Shown piece after piece: positions 17,723 to 27,262 of a stretch of DNA of 64,000 nucleotides (positions within the stretch are counted from its first letter, which is position 1; the number at the start of each line of letters is the position of its first letter). A program made the translations under genes and the position numbers. The notes beneath the pieces were generated by a model. It was not told the DNA's origin. It searched no databases and saw only the letters and a program-made list of their open reading frames with translations. The stretch is from positions 62,001 through 126,000 of the forward strand of contig CAVTBC010000001.1 of the NCBI GenBank assembly GCA_963732865.1, written 5' to 3'. The stretch comes from JADLGL01 sp963732865. Its GTDB lineage: Bacteria; Pseudomonadota; Alphaproteobacteria; Rhizobiales; Kaistiaceae.

Positions 17723-19459
17723 ATGTCATTTGACGGCTGGACCCGCGATCTCCTGATATTCCTGGTCACCGCGGGCATCGTCGTTCCGCTGTTCAGCCGC
17801 ATGCGTCTGGGCACCGTCCTTGGCTTCCTACTCGCCGGCGTGGCGCTCGGTCCCGGTGGCTTGGGCGCGCTCGCCAGCGATCATGAATGGCTGCGCTATG
17901 TCACCTTCGCCAGCGATGAGCGCGTGGCGCCCTTCGCCGATCTCGGCGTTCTCTTTCTTCTCTTTACGGTCGGGCTTGAGCTGTCGATCGGCCGCTTGTG
18001 GGCGATGCGCAAGATCGTGTTCGGCGCCGGCATAGCGCAGGTTCTTCTCTCGGCGGCGCTGATCGCGATTGCGATCGCTTGGCTTCATGTCGATCGCACC
18101 GCCGCAATCATCCTCGGCCTTGGCCTAGCCTTCTCATCGACGGCGATTTCGCTGCAGCTGCTGATTCAATCGAAGCGGCTCGGCAGCGATGTCGGCCGCA
18201 CCACATTCGGCGTCCTTCTGATGCAGGATCTGATGGTCGTGCCCGGCGTCATCCTCGTGACGATCCTTGCGGGCAATTCCGAACTTTCCGTCCCGAGCGC
18301 GGTGCTGCGGGGCGTCGGCGTCGGCGTCGGCGCCGTCGCGGCGATCGTCATCATCGGGCGGTTCGTGCTGGGGCCGTTGCTGACGCTGGCGGCCTCGACA
18401 CGCAGCCGGGAAATCGTTGTCGCAATCGCGTTGCTGGTGGCGATTGCGTCGGCGACGGCGACTTCGGTCGCCGGCCTGTCCACGGCGCTCGGCGCGTTTC
18501 TCGCCGGCCTGCTGCTCGCATCGAGCGAGTACCGGCATCAGATCGAAGTCGACATCGATCCGTTCAAAGGCCTGCTTCTCGGCCTCTTCTTCATGACGGT
18601 CGGGATGAGTGTCGATGTCGCCTTTGTTTGGGATCATCTGGCGGGCGTGCTGGTGGCGCTGCTCGGCCTCGTGGTGGTGAAAGCGTTGATCGCTTATGGC
18701 GTGGCCCGGCTCGTCGGCAGCCGGCATGCGACAGCGGTCGAGGCTGCCCTCCTGCTCGCCGGGGCGGGCGAATTCGCCTTTGTCCTGTTCACGCTCGCGG
18801 GGCGGGAGGCGCTGGTCGAATCAGATCCGTTGTCCTTCGCGACGACGGTGGCGGCGCTGTCGATGCTACTGACGCCGCTCCTCGCCGCGCTCGGACACGG
18901 CTGGGCGGCGCGGCTGGCGAAGCGCGAGCGGGCGGTCATCGATCACGAACTCGGCGACATGAGCGGCATCAAGGGACACGTCATTGTCGGCGGGTTCGGC
19001 CGCGTCGGCGAGATGATCGCGCGGTTGCTGGAGGCGATGTCGACGCCCTATGTCGCGGTGGACCTTGACGCAAGGCGCGTCGCGGCGGCCCGCGCCGAAG
19101 GGCGGCCGGTCTATTTTGGCGATGTCGGGCGGCAGGAATTACTGGCCCGGCTGGGCGGCGACAGAGCCTCCGGCTTCGTCATCACCTCGGACCTGCCGAT
19201 CGAAACCGATCAAACCGTGGCGATGATCCGGCACACTTGGCCAAACGCCAAGATTTTCGCCCGGGCCAAGGACCCAGCGCATGCGCACCGGCTGATGGGG
19301 CTTGGCGCGACTGACGTGGTGCCCGAGGCTGCGGAAGGCAGCCTGCAATTGGGCGCGCATGTCCTCACCGGCATCGGCCTTCCCGACCGCGTGGTGATCG
19401 ACGCGGTCGATCAGGTTCGCAGGTCTCTGCTCGAGGACCTCGGTCCCGAGCAGCATTGA
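17723..19459 (+). CDS. KefB/KefC-type monovalent cation:proton antiporter (CPA2)
   Basis: This 578-residue protein has about 12 hydrophobic segments over the first 390 residues, typical of the CPA2 Na+/K+:H+ exchanger domain (FLLAGVALGPGG near residue 35; GLGLAFSSTAISLQLL; FLAGLLLASSEYRHQIE). It ends in an RCK/TrkA-N nucleotide-binding domain (GHVIVGGFGRVGEMIARLL near residue 415). This arrangement is that of KefB/KefC and YbaL potassium-efflux systems, gated by NAD(H) or glutathione adducts. No KefF/KefG-type ancillary gene is adjacent. It begins nine bases after alaS and meets icd tail to tail with no spacer. Confidence 0.9.
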   Translation: MSFDGWTRDLLIFLVTAGIVVPLFSRMRLGTVLGFLLAGVALGPGGLGALASDHEWLRYVTFASDERVAPFADLGVLFLLFTVGLELSIGRLWAMRKIVFGAGIAQVLLSAALIAIAIAWLHVDRTAAIILGLGLAFSSTAISLQLLIQSKRLGSDVGRTTFGVLLMQDLMVVPGVILVTILAGNSELSVPSAVLRGVGVGVGAVAAIVIIGRFVLGPLLTLAASTRSREIVVAIALLVAIASATATSVAGLSTALGAFLAGLLLASSEYRHQIEVDIDPFKGLLLGLFFMTVGMSVDVAFVWDHLAGVLVALLGLVVVKALIAYGVARLVGSRHATAVEAALLLAGAGEFAFVLFTLAGREALVESDPLSFATTVAALSMLLTPLLAALGHGWAARLAKRERAVIDHELGDMSGIKGHVIVGGFGRVGEMIARLLEAMSTPYVAVDLDARRVAAARAEGRPVYFGDVGRQELLARLGGDRASGFVITSDLPIETDQTVAMIRHTWPNAKIFARAKDPAHAHRLMGLGATDVVPEAAEGSLQLGAHVLTGIGLPDRVVIDAVDQVRRSLLEDLGPEQH

Positions 19460-20680
19460 TCACGCGGCCGCCGCCACTTCCATCTCGAGGCGTTGCGCAA
19501 CCTTGTCGATGAAGCCAGCCGTCGTCAGCCAGCGCTGATCCGGGCCGACGAGCAAGGCAAGGTCCTTGGTCATGAAGCCCGCCTCGACGGTACCGATGGT
19601 CACGGCCTCGAGGGATGCGGCGAAGGCGGCGAGGGCCTTGTTGTCGTCCAGCTTGGCGCGGTGCTTCAGCGCGTTGGTCCAGGCGAAAATCGAGGCGATC
19701 GAATTGGTCGATGTGTCCTTACCGGCTTGATGCTGACGATAATGGCGGGTGACCGTGCCGTGGGCGGCCTCGGCCTCGACGATCTTTCCGTCCGGCGTCA
19801 TCAGCACCGAGGTCATCAGGCCGAGCGAACCGAAGCCCTGCGCGACGGTGTCGGACTGGACGTCGCCATCATAGTTCTTGCAGGCCCAGACATAGCCGCC
19901 CGACCATTTCAGCGACGAAGCGACCATGTCGTCGATGAGGCGGTGCTCATAGGTTAGGCCGGCGGCGTCGAAGCGGCCCTTGAACTCGGCAGCGAACACC
20001 TCGGCGAAGATGTCCTTGAACCGCCCGTCATAGACTTTGAGGATGGTGTTCTTGGTCGAGAGATAGACCGGGTAGCCGCGTTCGAGGCCGTAGGTGAAGC
20101 TGGCGCGGGCAAATTCGCGGATCGAATCGTCCAGATTGAACATACCCATCGCGATGCCGGGCTCGTCGAAGGAGAAGACCTCACGTTCGATGGTCTCGCC
20201 GTCCTCGCCGACGAAGCGGAGGCTGAGCTTGCCCTTGCCCGGAATCAGGAAATCCGTGGCGCGGTACTGGTCGCCATAGGCGTGACGGCCGATGACGATC
20301 GGCTTGGTCCAGCCCGGCACTAGGCGGGGCACATTGGAGCAGATGATCGGCTCACGGAAGATAACGCCGCCGAGGATGTTGCGGATGGTGCCGTTCGGCG
20401 ACCGCCACATCTGCTTGAGGCCGAACTCTTTCACCCGCGCTTCGTCCGGCGTGATGGTGGCGCATTTGACGCCGACACCAACCTCCTTGATGGCATTGGC
20501 AGCGTCGATCGTGACCTGATCGCCGGTGGCGTCCCGGTTCTCGATGCTGAGATCGAAATAGCGCAGGTCGATGTCGAGAAAGGGCTTGATGAGCTTCTCC
20601 TTGATCATCGCCCAGATGATCCGGGTCATCTCGTCGCCGTCGAGCTCGACGACCGGATTGGCAATTTTGATCTTGGGCAT
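19460..20680 (-). CDS. icd: NADP-dependent isocitrate dehydrogenase
   Basis: This is a 406-residue isocitrate dehydrogenase of the eukaryote-like homodimeric NADP type common in alphaproteobacteria. It decarboxylates isocitrate to 2-oxoglutarate in the TCA cycle and supplies NADPH. Seen motifs: NPVVELDGDEMTRIIW at the N-terminus, SPNGTIRNILGG (isocitrate binding), NYDGDVQSDTVAQGFGSLG and the HGTVTRHYR block for NADP binding. Length and both ends match the family. The next gene upstream on the same strand, about 85 bp away, is the TfoX-like gene, so icd probably has its own promoter. Confidence 0.97.
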   Translation of the reverse strand: MPKIKIANPVVELDGDEMTRIIWAMIKEKLIKPFLDIDLRYFDLSIENRDATGDQVTIDAANAIKEVGVGVKCATITPDEARVKEFGLKQMWRSPNGTIRNILGGVIFREPIICSNVPRLVPGWTKPIVIGRHAYGDQYRATDFLIPGKGKLSLRFVGEDGETIEREVFSFDEPGIAMGMFNLDDSIREFARASFTYGLERGYPVYLSTKNTILKVYDGRFKDIFAEVFAAEFKGRFDAAGLTYEHRLIDDMVASSLKWSGGYVWACKNYDGDVQSDTVAQGFGSLGLMTSVLMTPDGKIVEAEAAHGTVTRHYRQHQAGKDTSTNSIASIFAWTNALKHRAKLDDNKALAAFAASLEAVTIGTVEAGFMTKDLALLVGPDQRWLTTAGFIDKVAQRLEMEVAAAA

Positions 20681-20764
20681 CAGGACCTCTTATTGGGATG
20701 GGCGAGCGAATAGCATCCGCGGCGTGGCGGCGGAAGCTGTCCGCCACGCGGGGCTGGGGCCGAG

Positions 20765-21130
20765 CTATGCGCTTTTGCGCGGACGGGGCTTGCGGGCCGG
20801 CTTGGCGGATTTCGGCGGCAGGGTGCGGACATGGGCGAGGCCGAGGCCGACCCAGTCGGCGAGGTCGGCCGGGTTGCTGACGCCTTCATTGGCGACGACG
20901 ATGAAGCCGTCGATCGGCCGGCCGCTGTGGATCATCGGCGAGGCATTGGGTCTTGCCAAGGCGACGGTGTTGTTCTCCTTGCCGACGCGAACCATCAATC
21001 CGCGCGGCGAGGCGCCGAGGATCATGTTGCCGTTGAGAAGGAAGCAGGTGCCGCCGAACATCTTCTTTTCAGCGACATCCTCATCCGCCAGAACGAGGCG
21101 GACCCGATCTGCCAGCGGGTTATCGGCCAT
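20765..21130 (-). CDS. TfoX N-terminal domain protein
   Basis: This 121-residue protein carries only the TfoX N-terminal domain, seen in KKMFGGTCFLLNGNM and GLMVRVGKE. In gammaproteobacteria TfoX/Sxy drives competence gene expression with CRP, but stand-alone N-terminal domain proteins are widespread in alphaproteobacteria and their role is unknown. The C-terminus is a basic Pro/Lys/Arg-rich tail that might contact nucleic acid. No competence gene is adjacent. Confidence 0.85.
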   Translation of the reverse strand: MADNPLADRVRLVLADEDVAEKKMFGGTCFLLNGNMILGASPRGLMVRVGKENNTVALARPNASPMIHSGRPIDGFIVVANEGVSNPADLADWVGLGLAHVRTLPPKSAKPARKPRPRKSA

Positions 21131-21198
21131 CGAAACATCCCCATTGCCGCCACTGATTGTTTGACAGGTCGGCCGCGGAAGGCAACTGCGTTGTCGCC

Positions 21199-21999
21199 AT
21201 GAAGGACGAAACCACCTCGCCCCAGCCCTGCATCATCCTCGTCGAACCGCAGCTCGGCGAGAATATCGGCGCGGCGGCGCGGGCCATGGCGAATTTTGGC
21301 CTGTCGCGGCTTCGTCTCGTCAAGCCGCGCGAAGGCTGGCCGAGCGAGCGGGCAATGGCCGCGGCCAGCGGTGCGGACCATGTCATTGAAGCAGCGGAAA
21401 TTTTTGACGATGTCGCCGCCGCGGTTGCCGACCTTCGATTCGTCTTCGCCACAACGGCGCGAGCGCGTGAAGCCGCCAAGGCGGTGCGCGGGCCGGAGGA
21501 GGCGGCGGCGATGCTGCGGCGGCGGGAAGGGCAGGGCGTCGCCACCGGCATCCTGTTCGGGCGGGAGCGCTGGGGGCTCGTCAATGAGGAGATTGCCCTC
21601 GCCGACGAAATCCTGACGCTGCCGGTCGATCCGGCGCATGCGTCGCTGAACATCGCCCAGGCGGTACTGATCGTGGCCTATGAATGGCGGCTTGCGGACG
21701 CTGGCGAAGCGCTGCCCTTCGCCGGAGCCAACACACTCGTCCCGGCGGAGAAGGCAGACCTCGTACGTTTGTTCGATCATCTGGAGGCGGCGCTGGACGA
21801 AACCGGCTTCTTCCGGCCGCCCGAGAAGAAGCCTCACATGGTGCAGGCGATCCGGGCCATGCTGCAGCGCGCCGGCCTGTCGGACCAGGAGGTGCGCACC
21901 TTCCGCGGCATGATCGCGGCGCTGGAAAAGCGGCCGACGCGGCCGCATCAGGCGGCCGACGGGACGCTGACCACGCAGCGCGGCAAGGCCCCCTCTTGA
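21199..21999 (+). CDS. TrmJ-like SPOUT RNA 2'-O-methyltransferase
   Basis: This 266-residue protein of the TrmH/TrmJ (SpoU) family contains the three SPOUT motifs: VEPQLGENIGAAARAMANFG near the N-terminus, ILFGRERWGLVNEE in the middle and SLNIAQAVLIVAYEW, which forms the knotted SAM site. TrmJ methylates the 2'-hydroxyl at position 32 of several tRNAs. The ATG at 21199 is preferred because the N-terminus then matches the family; an upstream in-frame start at 21157 has no support. The last codon overlaps the murI start (TTGA), so the two genes are probably translationally coupled. Confidence 0.87.
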   Translation: MKDETTSPQPCIILVEPQLGENIGAAARAMANFGLSRLRLVKPREGWPSERAMAAASGADHVIEAAEIFDDVAAAVADLRFVFATTARAREAAKAVRGPEEAAAMLRRREGQGVATGILFGRERWGLVNEEIALADEILTLPVDPAHASLNIAQAVLIVAYEWRLADAGEALPFAGANTLVPAEKADLVRLFDHLEAALDETGFFRPPEKKPHMVQAIRAMLQRAGLSDQEVRTFRGMIAALEKRPTRPHQAADGTLTTQRGKAPS

Positions 22000-22778
22000 A
22001 GCCCGTCATCATCTTCGATTCGGGCGTCGGCGGGCTGACGGTGGTGGCCGCCATTCGCGCGCAATTGCCGGACCTCGCGCTTCGCTTCGTCGCCGACGAC
22101 GCCTGGTTTCCCTACGGCCCGCGCCCGGACGAGGAAATCATCGCCCGCGTCGTCGAGGTGATCGGCGGTCTGATCGAGCGCTTCGATCCTGCGGCGGTCG
22201 TCATTGCCTGCCACACGGCCTCGACGCTGGTGCTGGGGCCGTTGCGGCAGCGCTTCAGCGTGCCGATCGTCGGCACCGTTCCGGCGATCAAGCCGGCGGC
22301 CGAGCAAACGGAGACCGGCGTGATCGGGGTCCTCGCGACCGAAGGCACGATCCGGCGCGATTTCACCAAGGCGCTGATCCGCGAATTCGCTGCCGACTGC
22401 CATGTCCGGCTGGTCGGCTCGGCCGAACTGGCGGCCTATGCCGAAGCGGAACTTGCCGGCGAGGCGGTGCCGGACGCCGCCATTCTGGCCGAAATCGAGC
22501 CGGCATTCATCGAGATTGAGGGCCGGCGGACGGACCAGGTGGTCCTCGCCTGCACGCACTATCCGCTGCTACTGGAACGTCTGATGGCCGTGGCGCCATG
22601 GCCGGTGCGCTGGATCGATCCGGCGCCGGCGATCGCCCGCCGGCTCGCCGATGTCATCCATGGCCTTGGCGTCGGGAGCGGCGGCGGCCTGGCGATCCGG
22701 ACAACCGGCGCGGCCTGGCCCCCACCGCTGGCCGAAAGGCTGCGGCGGCTTGGCCTGGAACCCGCCCCTGCCGGTTGA
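21996..22778 (+). CDS. murI: Glutamate racemase
   Basis: This 260-residue racemase converts L-glutamate to D-glutamate for peptidoglycan. Both catalytic cysteines are visible in their motifs, VIACHTASTL (near residue 70) and LACTHYPLLL (near residue 185), and the N-terminal FDSGVGGLTV is canonical. The start is a TTG at 21996 that overlaps the TGA of the TrmJ-like gene; the next residues (KPVIIFDSG) match the family start well, so this rare codon is accepted. It is followed by a promoter-like element and rpsD. Confidence 0.93.
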   Translation: MKPVIIFDSGVGGLTVVAAIRAQLPDLALRFVADDAWFPYGPRPDEEIIARVVEVIGGLIERFDPAAVVIACHTASTLVLGPLRQRFSVPIVGTVPAIKPAAEQTETGVIGVLATEGTIRRDFTKALIREFAADCHVRLVGSAELAAYAEAELAGEAVPDAAILAEIEPAFIEIEGRRTDQVVLACTHYPLLLERLMAVAPWPVRWIDPAPAIARRLADVIHGLGVGSGGGLAIRTTGAAWPPPLAERLRRLGLEPAPAG

Positions 22779-22783
22779 ATCGT

Positions 22784-22811
22784 TTGACAGGCCCTGGGGC
22801 GGCGGCTAGAA
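22784..22811 (+). promoter_or_regulatory. Probable housekeeping promoter of rpsD
   Basis: TTGACA at 22784-22789, 16 bases, then CTAGAA at 22806-22811: a consensus -35 and a fair -10. It begins six bases after the murI stop and would start transcription about 130 bases upstream of rpsD, leaving a leader long enough for S4 autoregulation. That last point is inference. Confidence 0.5.
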
Positions 22812-22947
22812 GCCACGGCTTCCGACATGCGGGCATTCGCTCGTATTTCGACGCACCCGAGGAAACAGCGGACGCTCCGTTCGTTTCCTGTCGGTCCCGG
22901 TTCGGGGCAGAGGAGGGCGCGTACCCCACCAGTTAAAGGGATATGCG

Positions 22948-23565
22948 ATGAGCAGGCGCATTCAGGCGAAGTACAAGATCGACCGCCGTCTTGGCGAGAA
23001 TATCTGGGGCCGGCCGAAAAGCCCGGTCAACAAGCGGGAATATGGTCCCGGCCAGCACGGCCAGCGGCGGAAGACCAAGCTGTCGGATTTTGGCGTGCAG
23101 CTGCGCGCCAAGCAGAAGCTGAAGTCATATTACGGCGAGCTCTCGGAGAAGCAGTTCCGCAAGATCTATGAGGAGGCGTCGCGCCAGAAGGGCGATACGT
23201 CCGAGCATTTGATCGGTCTGCTGGAGAGCCGGCTGGACGCCATCGTCTATCGCGCCAAGTTCGTGCCGACGGTCTTTGCCGCGCGCCAGTTCGTCAATCA
23301 TGGCCACGTCAAGGTGAACGGCAAGCGCGTCAATATCGGCAGCTACCGCTGCAAGCCCGGCGACGTCGTCGAGGTGCGGGAGAAGTCGAAGCAGCTCGCG
23401 CTGGTGCTGGAGGCCGTCGATCTCGCCGAGCGCGACGTGCCGGAGTATATCGAGACCGACCATAGCAAGATGACGGCGACCTACGTCCGCGTCCCGGCGG
23501 CGGGCGATGTGCCCTATCCGGTGATGATGGAACCGAACCTCGTCGTCGAGTTCTATTCGCGCTAG
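22948..23565 (+). CDS. rpsD: 30S ribosomal protein S4
   Basis: This 205-residue S4 is a primary 16S rRNA-binding protein of the 30S subunit. The N-terminal RIQAKYKIDRRLGENIWG, the central block (LRAKQKLKSYYGELSEKQF) and the S4 RNA-binding domain (ESRLDAIVYRAKF, FVNHGHVKVNGKRVNIGSY) are intact, and the protein ends in VVEFYSR as usual. As in many alphaproteobacteria, rpsD stands alone rather than in the alpha ribosomal operon. A perfect 7-bp stem (23579-23585 with 23593-23599) follows between this gene and the convergent GGDEF-EAL gene, but it has no T-run. Confidence 0.98.
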   Translation: MSRRIQAKYKIDRRLGENIWGRPKSPVNKREYGPGQHGQRRKTKLSDFGVQLRAKQKLKSYYGELSEKQFRKIYEEASRQKGDTSEHLIGLLESRLDAIVYRAKFVPTVFAARQFVNHGHVKVNGKRVNIGSYRCKPGDVVEVREKSKQLALVLEAVDLAERDVPEYIETDHSKMTATYVRVPAAGDVPYPVMMEPNLVVEFYSR

Positions 23566-23607
23566 GCGGTGTTCTCGGCCGCTTGGCCATCGAGCGGCCG
23601 GGACACG

Positions 23608-25861
23608 TCAGGCAATCGCCTGCATTGGACCATGCAGCGCGGCAACAAAATCCGTCAATTCGGCCGCTGACCGAGGCTTGCTGAACAGGAAGCCCTGAAC
23701 TTCGTCGCAGCCTTCGGACCGCAGAACCTCAAGCTGAACTGCGGTCTCGACGCCCTCGGCGGTGGTAACGATGTTGAGGCTTCTGCCGAGGCCGACCACC
23801 GCGCGGAGAATGGCCAGGCTTTGCCGGTTCTCAGGCAAGTCGCGGACGAAGGATTGGTCGATCTTGATCCGGTTGAACGGGAAGCTGCGGATATAGCCGA
23901 GCGACGAGTACCCGGTCCCGAAATCGTCCATCGCGATGCTGACACCCAAGTCCTTTAGCCGGTTGAGCAGCGCCAACGCTGCTTCATTATCGTGCATGAG
24001 TACCAGTTCGGTGATCTCAAGCTCCAAGCGCGATGGGGCGAGGCGGGACCTTTGAAGGGCGTTGCGGACCACCTCGGCGAAGTCGGCGGATCTGAACTGG
24101 GCGGGCGAGACATTGACCGCCACCCGCATTTCTTCCGGCCACGCGACCGCATCGGCGCAGGCTTGGTATAGGGCCCATTCGCCGATCGCGACGATGAGGC
24201 CTGTCTCTTCCGCGATCGGGATGAACGTCTCCGGCGGCACCAGACCGCGCTCCGGGTGATGCCAGCGAATAAGCGCTTCGCAGGCGCTGATCCGGCCGGT
24301 CTTGAGGCTCACGATCGGTTGGTAATTGACGACGAATTCGCGGTTGATCATCGCCCGACGAAGGTCGAGTTCCAGCGCCCGGCGTTCCTGCATGCGGGCA
24401 TCCATTTGCTGCTCAAAGAAGCGATAGGCGTTTCCGCGATCGGCCTTGCAGCGATAGAGCGCCAAATCGGCATTGCTCATGATCTGGTCCGGTGTCGTCC
24501 CGTCGCTGGGGGCGATGGCGATACCGATGCTTGCCCCCACGACCACCTGATGACCATCTATGACGTAAGGGGCGCTTAGCTCGTCGATGAGGCGCGTTGC
24601 GAGCAGGGTTGTATCGGCCGGGCCCTTGAATGTCGCTTGGACAACGGCGAACTCGTCGCCGCCGAGCCGGGCGATAAGGTCGGTGTCGCGGAGACAGGCC
24701 TGCATTCGCTTCGCCGCCGACTGCAATAGTTTGTCCCCGATTGGATGTCCGAGCGTATCGTTGACGCTCTTGAAGCGATCGAGGTCCAAACTGAGGATAG
24801 CGAAGCTGCCGCTTTGCCGTGAACGTTTGAGAAGCTGTTCCAGCCTTTCGTAGAACAACACCCGATTTGGCAGGTCGGTAAGCGCATCGTAATGCGCCAA
24901 GTGCGCGATCTTCTCCTCGGTCCTGCGAGCTTCGGTAATGTCCTCAATGGTTACAACGAAGCCAGCATCTGCGAGCGGCGCGGCCAAAGCGCTGAAAGTC
25001 CTTCCGTCGGTCCCCTCGAACACGATATGTCCGGCTTCGCGACGCTCGAGCAGCGACCGAGCCGCGCCAAGCACTTGCGGCGCATTCTTCACGGTCTCGC
25101 CGGTCCACTCGAAGATGAGGCCCAGAGCCTCCTCGAGAGTCTCTGCCAATGGCGGCCTCTTTCCAATCCTCCCAAGGGACGTTGAACAGTTCGGAAGAGC
25201 GCTTGTTGCACATGATCATCGCGCCACGGCCATCGAACATCAGCAGGCCCTGGGCCATGTTGTTCAACGCCGCATCCAGCTCAGCGGTGCGCGTCGCCAA
25301 CTGTTCCTCCAGATGCGCGCGTTCGGTCACGTCGAGGTAGGTGCCAAGCACGCCGAAAACCTCGCCGTTCGCGTCGCGCAGCGGCACCTTGCTCGTCAAC
25401 AGCGTGATGACACTGCCGTCCGGGGTGGTCTGCGGCTCGTCGATAAGAAGCTTGCTGCGGCCGCTCTCGATTACTTCGCGGTCGTCGGCCCGGTACTGTT
25501 CCGCCTGTTCGCGCCAGCCCAACTGGTAATCGTCTTTGCCGACGATCTCGTCTGGGCTTGAGAACCCGGCATCACGCGCAAATGGCTCGTTACAGCCGAG
25601 ATAGAATAGATTCGTGTCCTTCCAGAAGACGCGTGCCGGTACCGCGTCAAGAATTGCTGCCACGACCGCCTGCGATTCACCGCCCCCGGCATCGTCTGAA
25701 TCGCCGTTGTCCGGCCCGGACTTCCCTGCAGGGCCGCTTTCGTGTGTCCTGTTTGGCTTCCGCGTCTTTCCCGCGTGCCGGGGGATCGCGTCCTCCAACT
25801 CGTCAGAAGATGTTGCGCCCGGTCTCGACGGAGCCGAATGCGAATTGTCCACGCTCGGCAT
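23608..25861 (-). CDS. PAS-PAS-GGDEF-EAL cyclic-di-GMP signalling protein (frameshifted in this sequence)
   Basis: This multidomain signalling protein of about 750 residues makes or breaks cyclic di-GMP. Order: a Pro/Asp-rich N-terminus, a PAS domain (ILDAVPARVFWKDTNLFYLG), a second PAS-like domain (NMAQGLLMFDGRGAMIMCN), a GGDEF domain (DALTDLPNR, ARLGGDEFAVV) and an EAL domain (CEALIRWHHPERG, AMDDFGTGYSSL). Both catalytic signatures look intact. At about 25150 the frame changes: the first part reads WEDWKEAA, and the sequence resumes as AETLEEALGLIFEW in the next frame. One extra T in the coding strand accounts for it, and the span of 2254 nt equals 751 codons plus one base. It is convergent with rpsD. 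Confidence 0.87.
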
Positions 25862-26130
25862 GCAGTGGCCTCACTGGCAAGATGCAAAACCAAGGAGCAA
25901 TACGCCGAGCGATGTTCGATTCGGATTTTGATCGAGGTTAGAATTTGAGTCGAATGCAACCCGCCGCGGTTACCGATTTCTTCCTATCAGGAGGCCTGCG
26001 GCCTGCCGGTATGGCGAATGCGGGCCGCGTAAAACCTCGGCGGAGCTGGGAACAAACAGCCCCCACCGCTCGTGGCGCGGTAGGGTTTGTCGCTCGCCCC
26101 GGAAGACCGAGGTGGCGAACTGGCGCGGCC

Positions 26131-26469
26131 TTACGCCGTCTGCTTCTCGGCGGAGATGCCCTTCTCGGCGAGCAAATCCTGCAACTCGCCCGCCTGGAAC
26201 ATTTCGCGGACGATGTCGCAACCGCCGACGAACTCACCCTTGAGGTAGAGCTGCGGGATAGTCGGCCAGTTGGAATATTCCTTGATGCCGTTTCGAATGG
26301 CGTCGTCCTCAAGGACGTTGACGCCTTTGTAGGGCACGCCGAGGTGATCGAGAATCTGCACGACCTGGCCTGAGAAACCGCACATCGGCATTGCCGGCGT
26401 GCCTTTCATGAACAGCACCATGTCGTTCGACTTCACTTCGTTGTCGATCCAGGCCTGGGTGTCAGCCAT
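26131..26469 (-). CDS. grxD: Monothiol glutaredoxin, Grx4/GrxD type
   Basis: This 112-residue monothiol glutaredoxin has the CGFS active site (MCGFSGQVVQIL) and the glutathione-binding WPTIPQLYL and GGCDIVREM motifs. GrxD-type proteins carry and deliver [2Fe-2S] clusters and pair physically with BolA. Here bolA lies two genes upstream on the same strand, with an ICMT-like gene between them. The ATG at 26469 is chosen: AAGGGA lies a few bases upstream and the protein then starts as usual, whereas the longer frame to 26544 overlaps the previous gene. An imperfect hairpin at about 26061-26085 downstream may act as its terminator. Confidence 0.95.
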   Translation of the reverse strand: MADTQAWIDNEVKSNDMVLFMKGTPAMPMCGFSGQVVQILDHLGVPYKGVNVLEDDAIRNGIKEYSNWPTIPQLYLKGEFVGGCDIVREMFQAGELQDLLAEKGISAEKQTA

Positions 26470-26509
26470 CTTTCGTCCCTTCAAACCAAACATGATGAGC
26501 ACTCCTTGC

Positions 26510-26992
26510 TCAGATCCAGCGTCGGACTCGCTGTTTGTATTCAAGGTAGTCCTCTCCGAACTGCTTTTCCAGCACCGCCTCCTCGGACAGAACCACAGTG
26601 TAGTGAAGGATGGCGAGGGCCGGCACGAGGGCGAGGAAGACCCAGGGATTGTTGGCTATGAGGCCGATGCCGGCGCAGAAGGCGACGCCGAGCACATAGC
26701 CGGGGTTTCGTGTGAAGCGGAAAGCACCCTCGGTGACGAGACTGCGCGGCACCCGGCGGACGTCATAATGCTGCCCGGCGCGGCGGAACGACGCCAGCAC
26801 AGAGGGCAGGATGATGAAGGGCGCCACGATCAGAATCGCGCCCAGCGCCCAGCGGACGGCGTCCGGAAGGCCAACGCGGCTCGGCGACAGCCAGTCGAGA
26901 CCGAATGCCAGGATGAGGGCGGCCAGCAGCACGAAAGGCGGGATTATCCGGATGCCCGTATCCTGGAGGGCCTGATCCTGCGCGTCCGTCAC
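26510..26992 (-). CDS. Isoprenylcysteine carboxyl methyltransferase-like membrane protein
   Basis: This 160-residue protein has four to five hydrophobic helices and the ICMT/phospholipid methyltransferase signature in its second half: LVTEGAFRFTRNPGYVLGV and later EEAVLEKQFGEDYLEYKQRVRRWI, where Glu and His/Arg residues contact SAM and substrate. Bacterial members usually have unknown substrates. The GTG start at 26992 overlaps the bolA stop (GTGA), so the genes are coupled. Its place between bolA and grxD, normally close neighbours in this group, looks like an insertion into that pair. Confidence 0.8.
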   Translation of the reverse strand: MTDAQDQALQDTGIRIIPPFVLLAALILAFGLDWLSPSRVGLPDAVRWALGAILIVAPFIILPSVLASFRRAGQHYDVRRVPRSLVTEGAFRFTRNPGYVLGVAFCAGIGLIANNPWVFLALVPALAILHYTVVLSEEAVLEKQFGEDYLEYKQRVRRWI

Positions 26993-27222
26993 TCCGGAAC
27001 ACTTGTCTGCAGCGCGAGGGCGTGGAGCGTTCCGCCCATGCGGCCGCGCAGCGCCTCATAGACCATCTGGTGTTGTTGCACCCTGTTCTTGCCGCGGAAC
27101 TGCTCGGAGACGACTTCGGCAGCGAAGTGATCGCCGTCGCCGGCGAGGTCGCGCAATACGACCACGGCGTCGGGCAGAGCCTCTTTGATGAGCGTCTCGA
27201 TTTCGCGGGCATTCATCGGCAT
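26989..27222 (-). CDS. bolA: BolA family protein
   Basis: This 77-residue BolA-like protein has the conserved core DGDHFAAEVVSEQFRGKNRVQQHQMVYEAL, including the invariant C-terminal-region His that ligates the Fe-S cluster shared with a monothiol glutaredoxin. The ATG at 27222 has GGAGG eight bases upstream; a second ATG six bases downstream is possible. It follows purL by about 40 bp on the same strand, which is the standard rhizobial order purL-bolA-grxD. Confidence 0.93.
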   Translation of the reverse strand: MPMNAREIETLIKEALPDAVVVLRDLAGDGDHFAAEVVSEQFRGKNRVQQHQMVYEALRGRMGGTLHALALQTSVPE

Positions 27223-27262
27223 CGGCCGGCCTCCGGTCCGCCTGCCCAGCGGACGGTCGTTC

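Noticed and set aside
23579..23599. Terminator between rpsD and the GGDEF-EAL gene
   Set aside because: There is a 7-bp stem (GGCCGCT/AGCGGCC) but no T-run on either strand, so it was not listed as a terminator.
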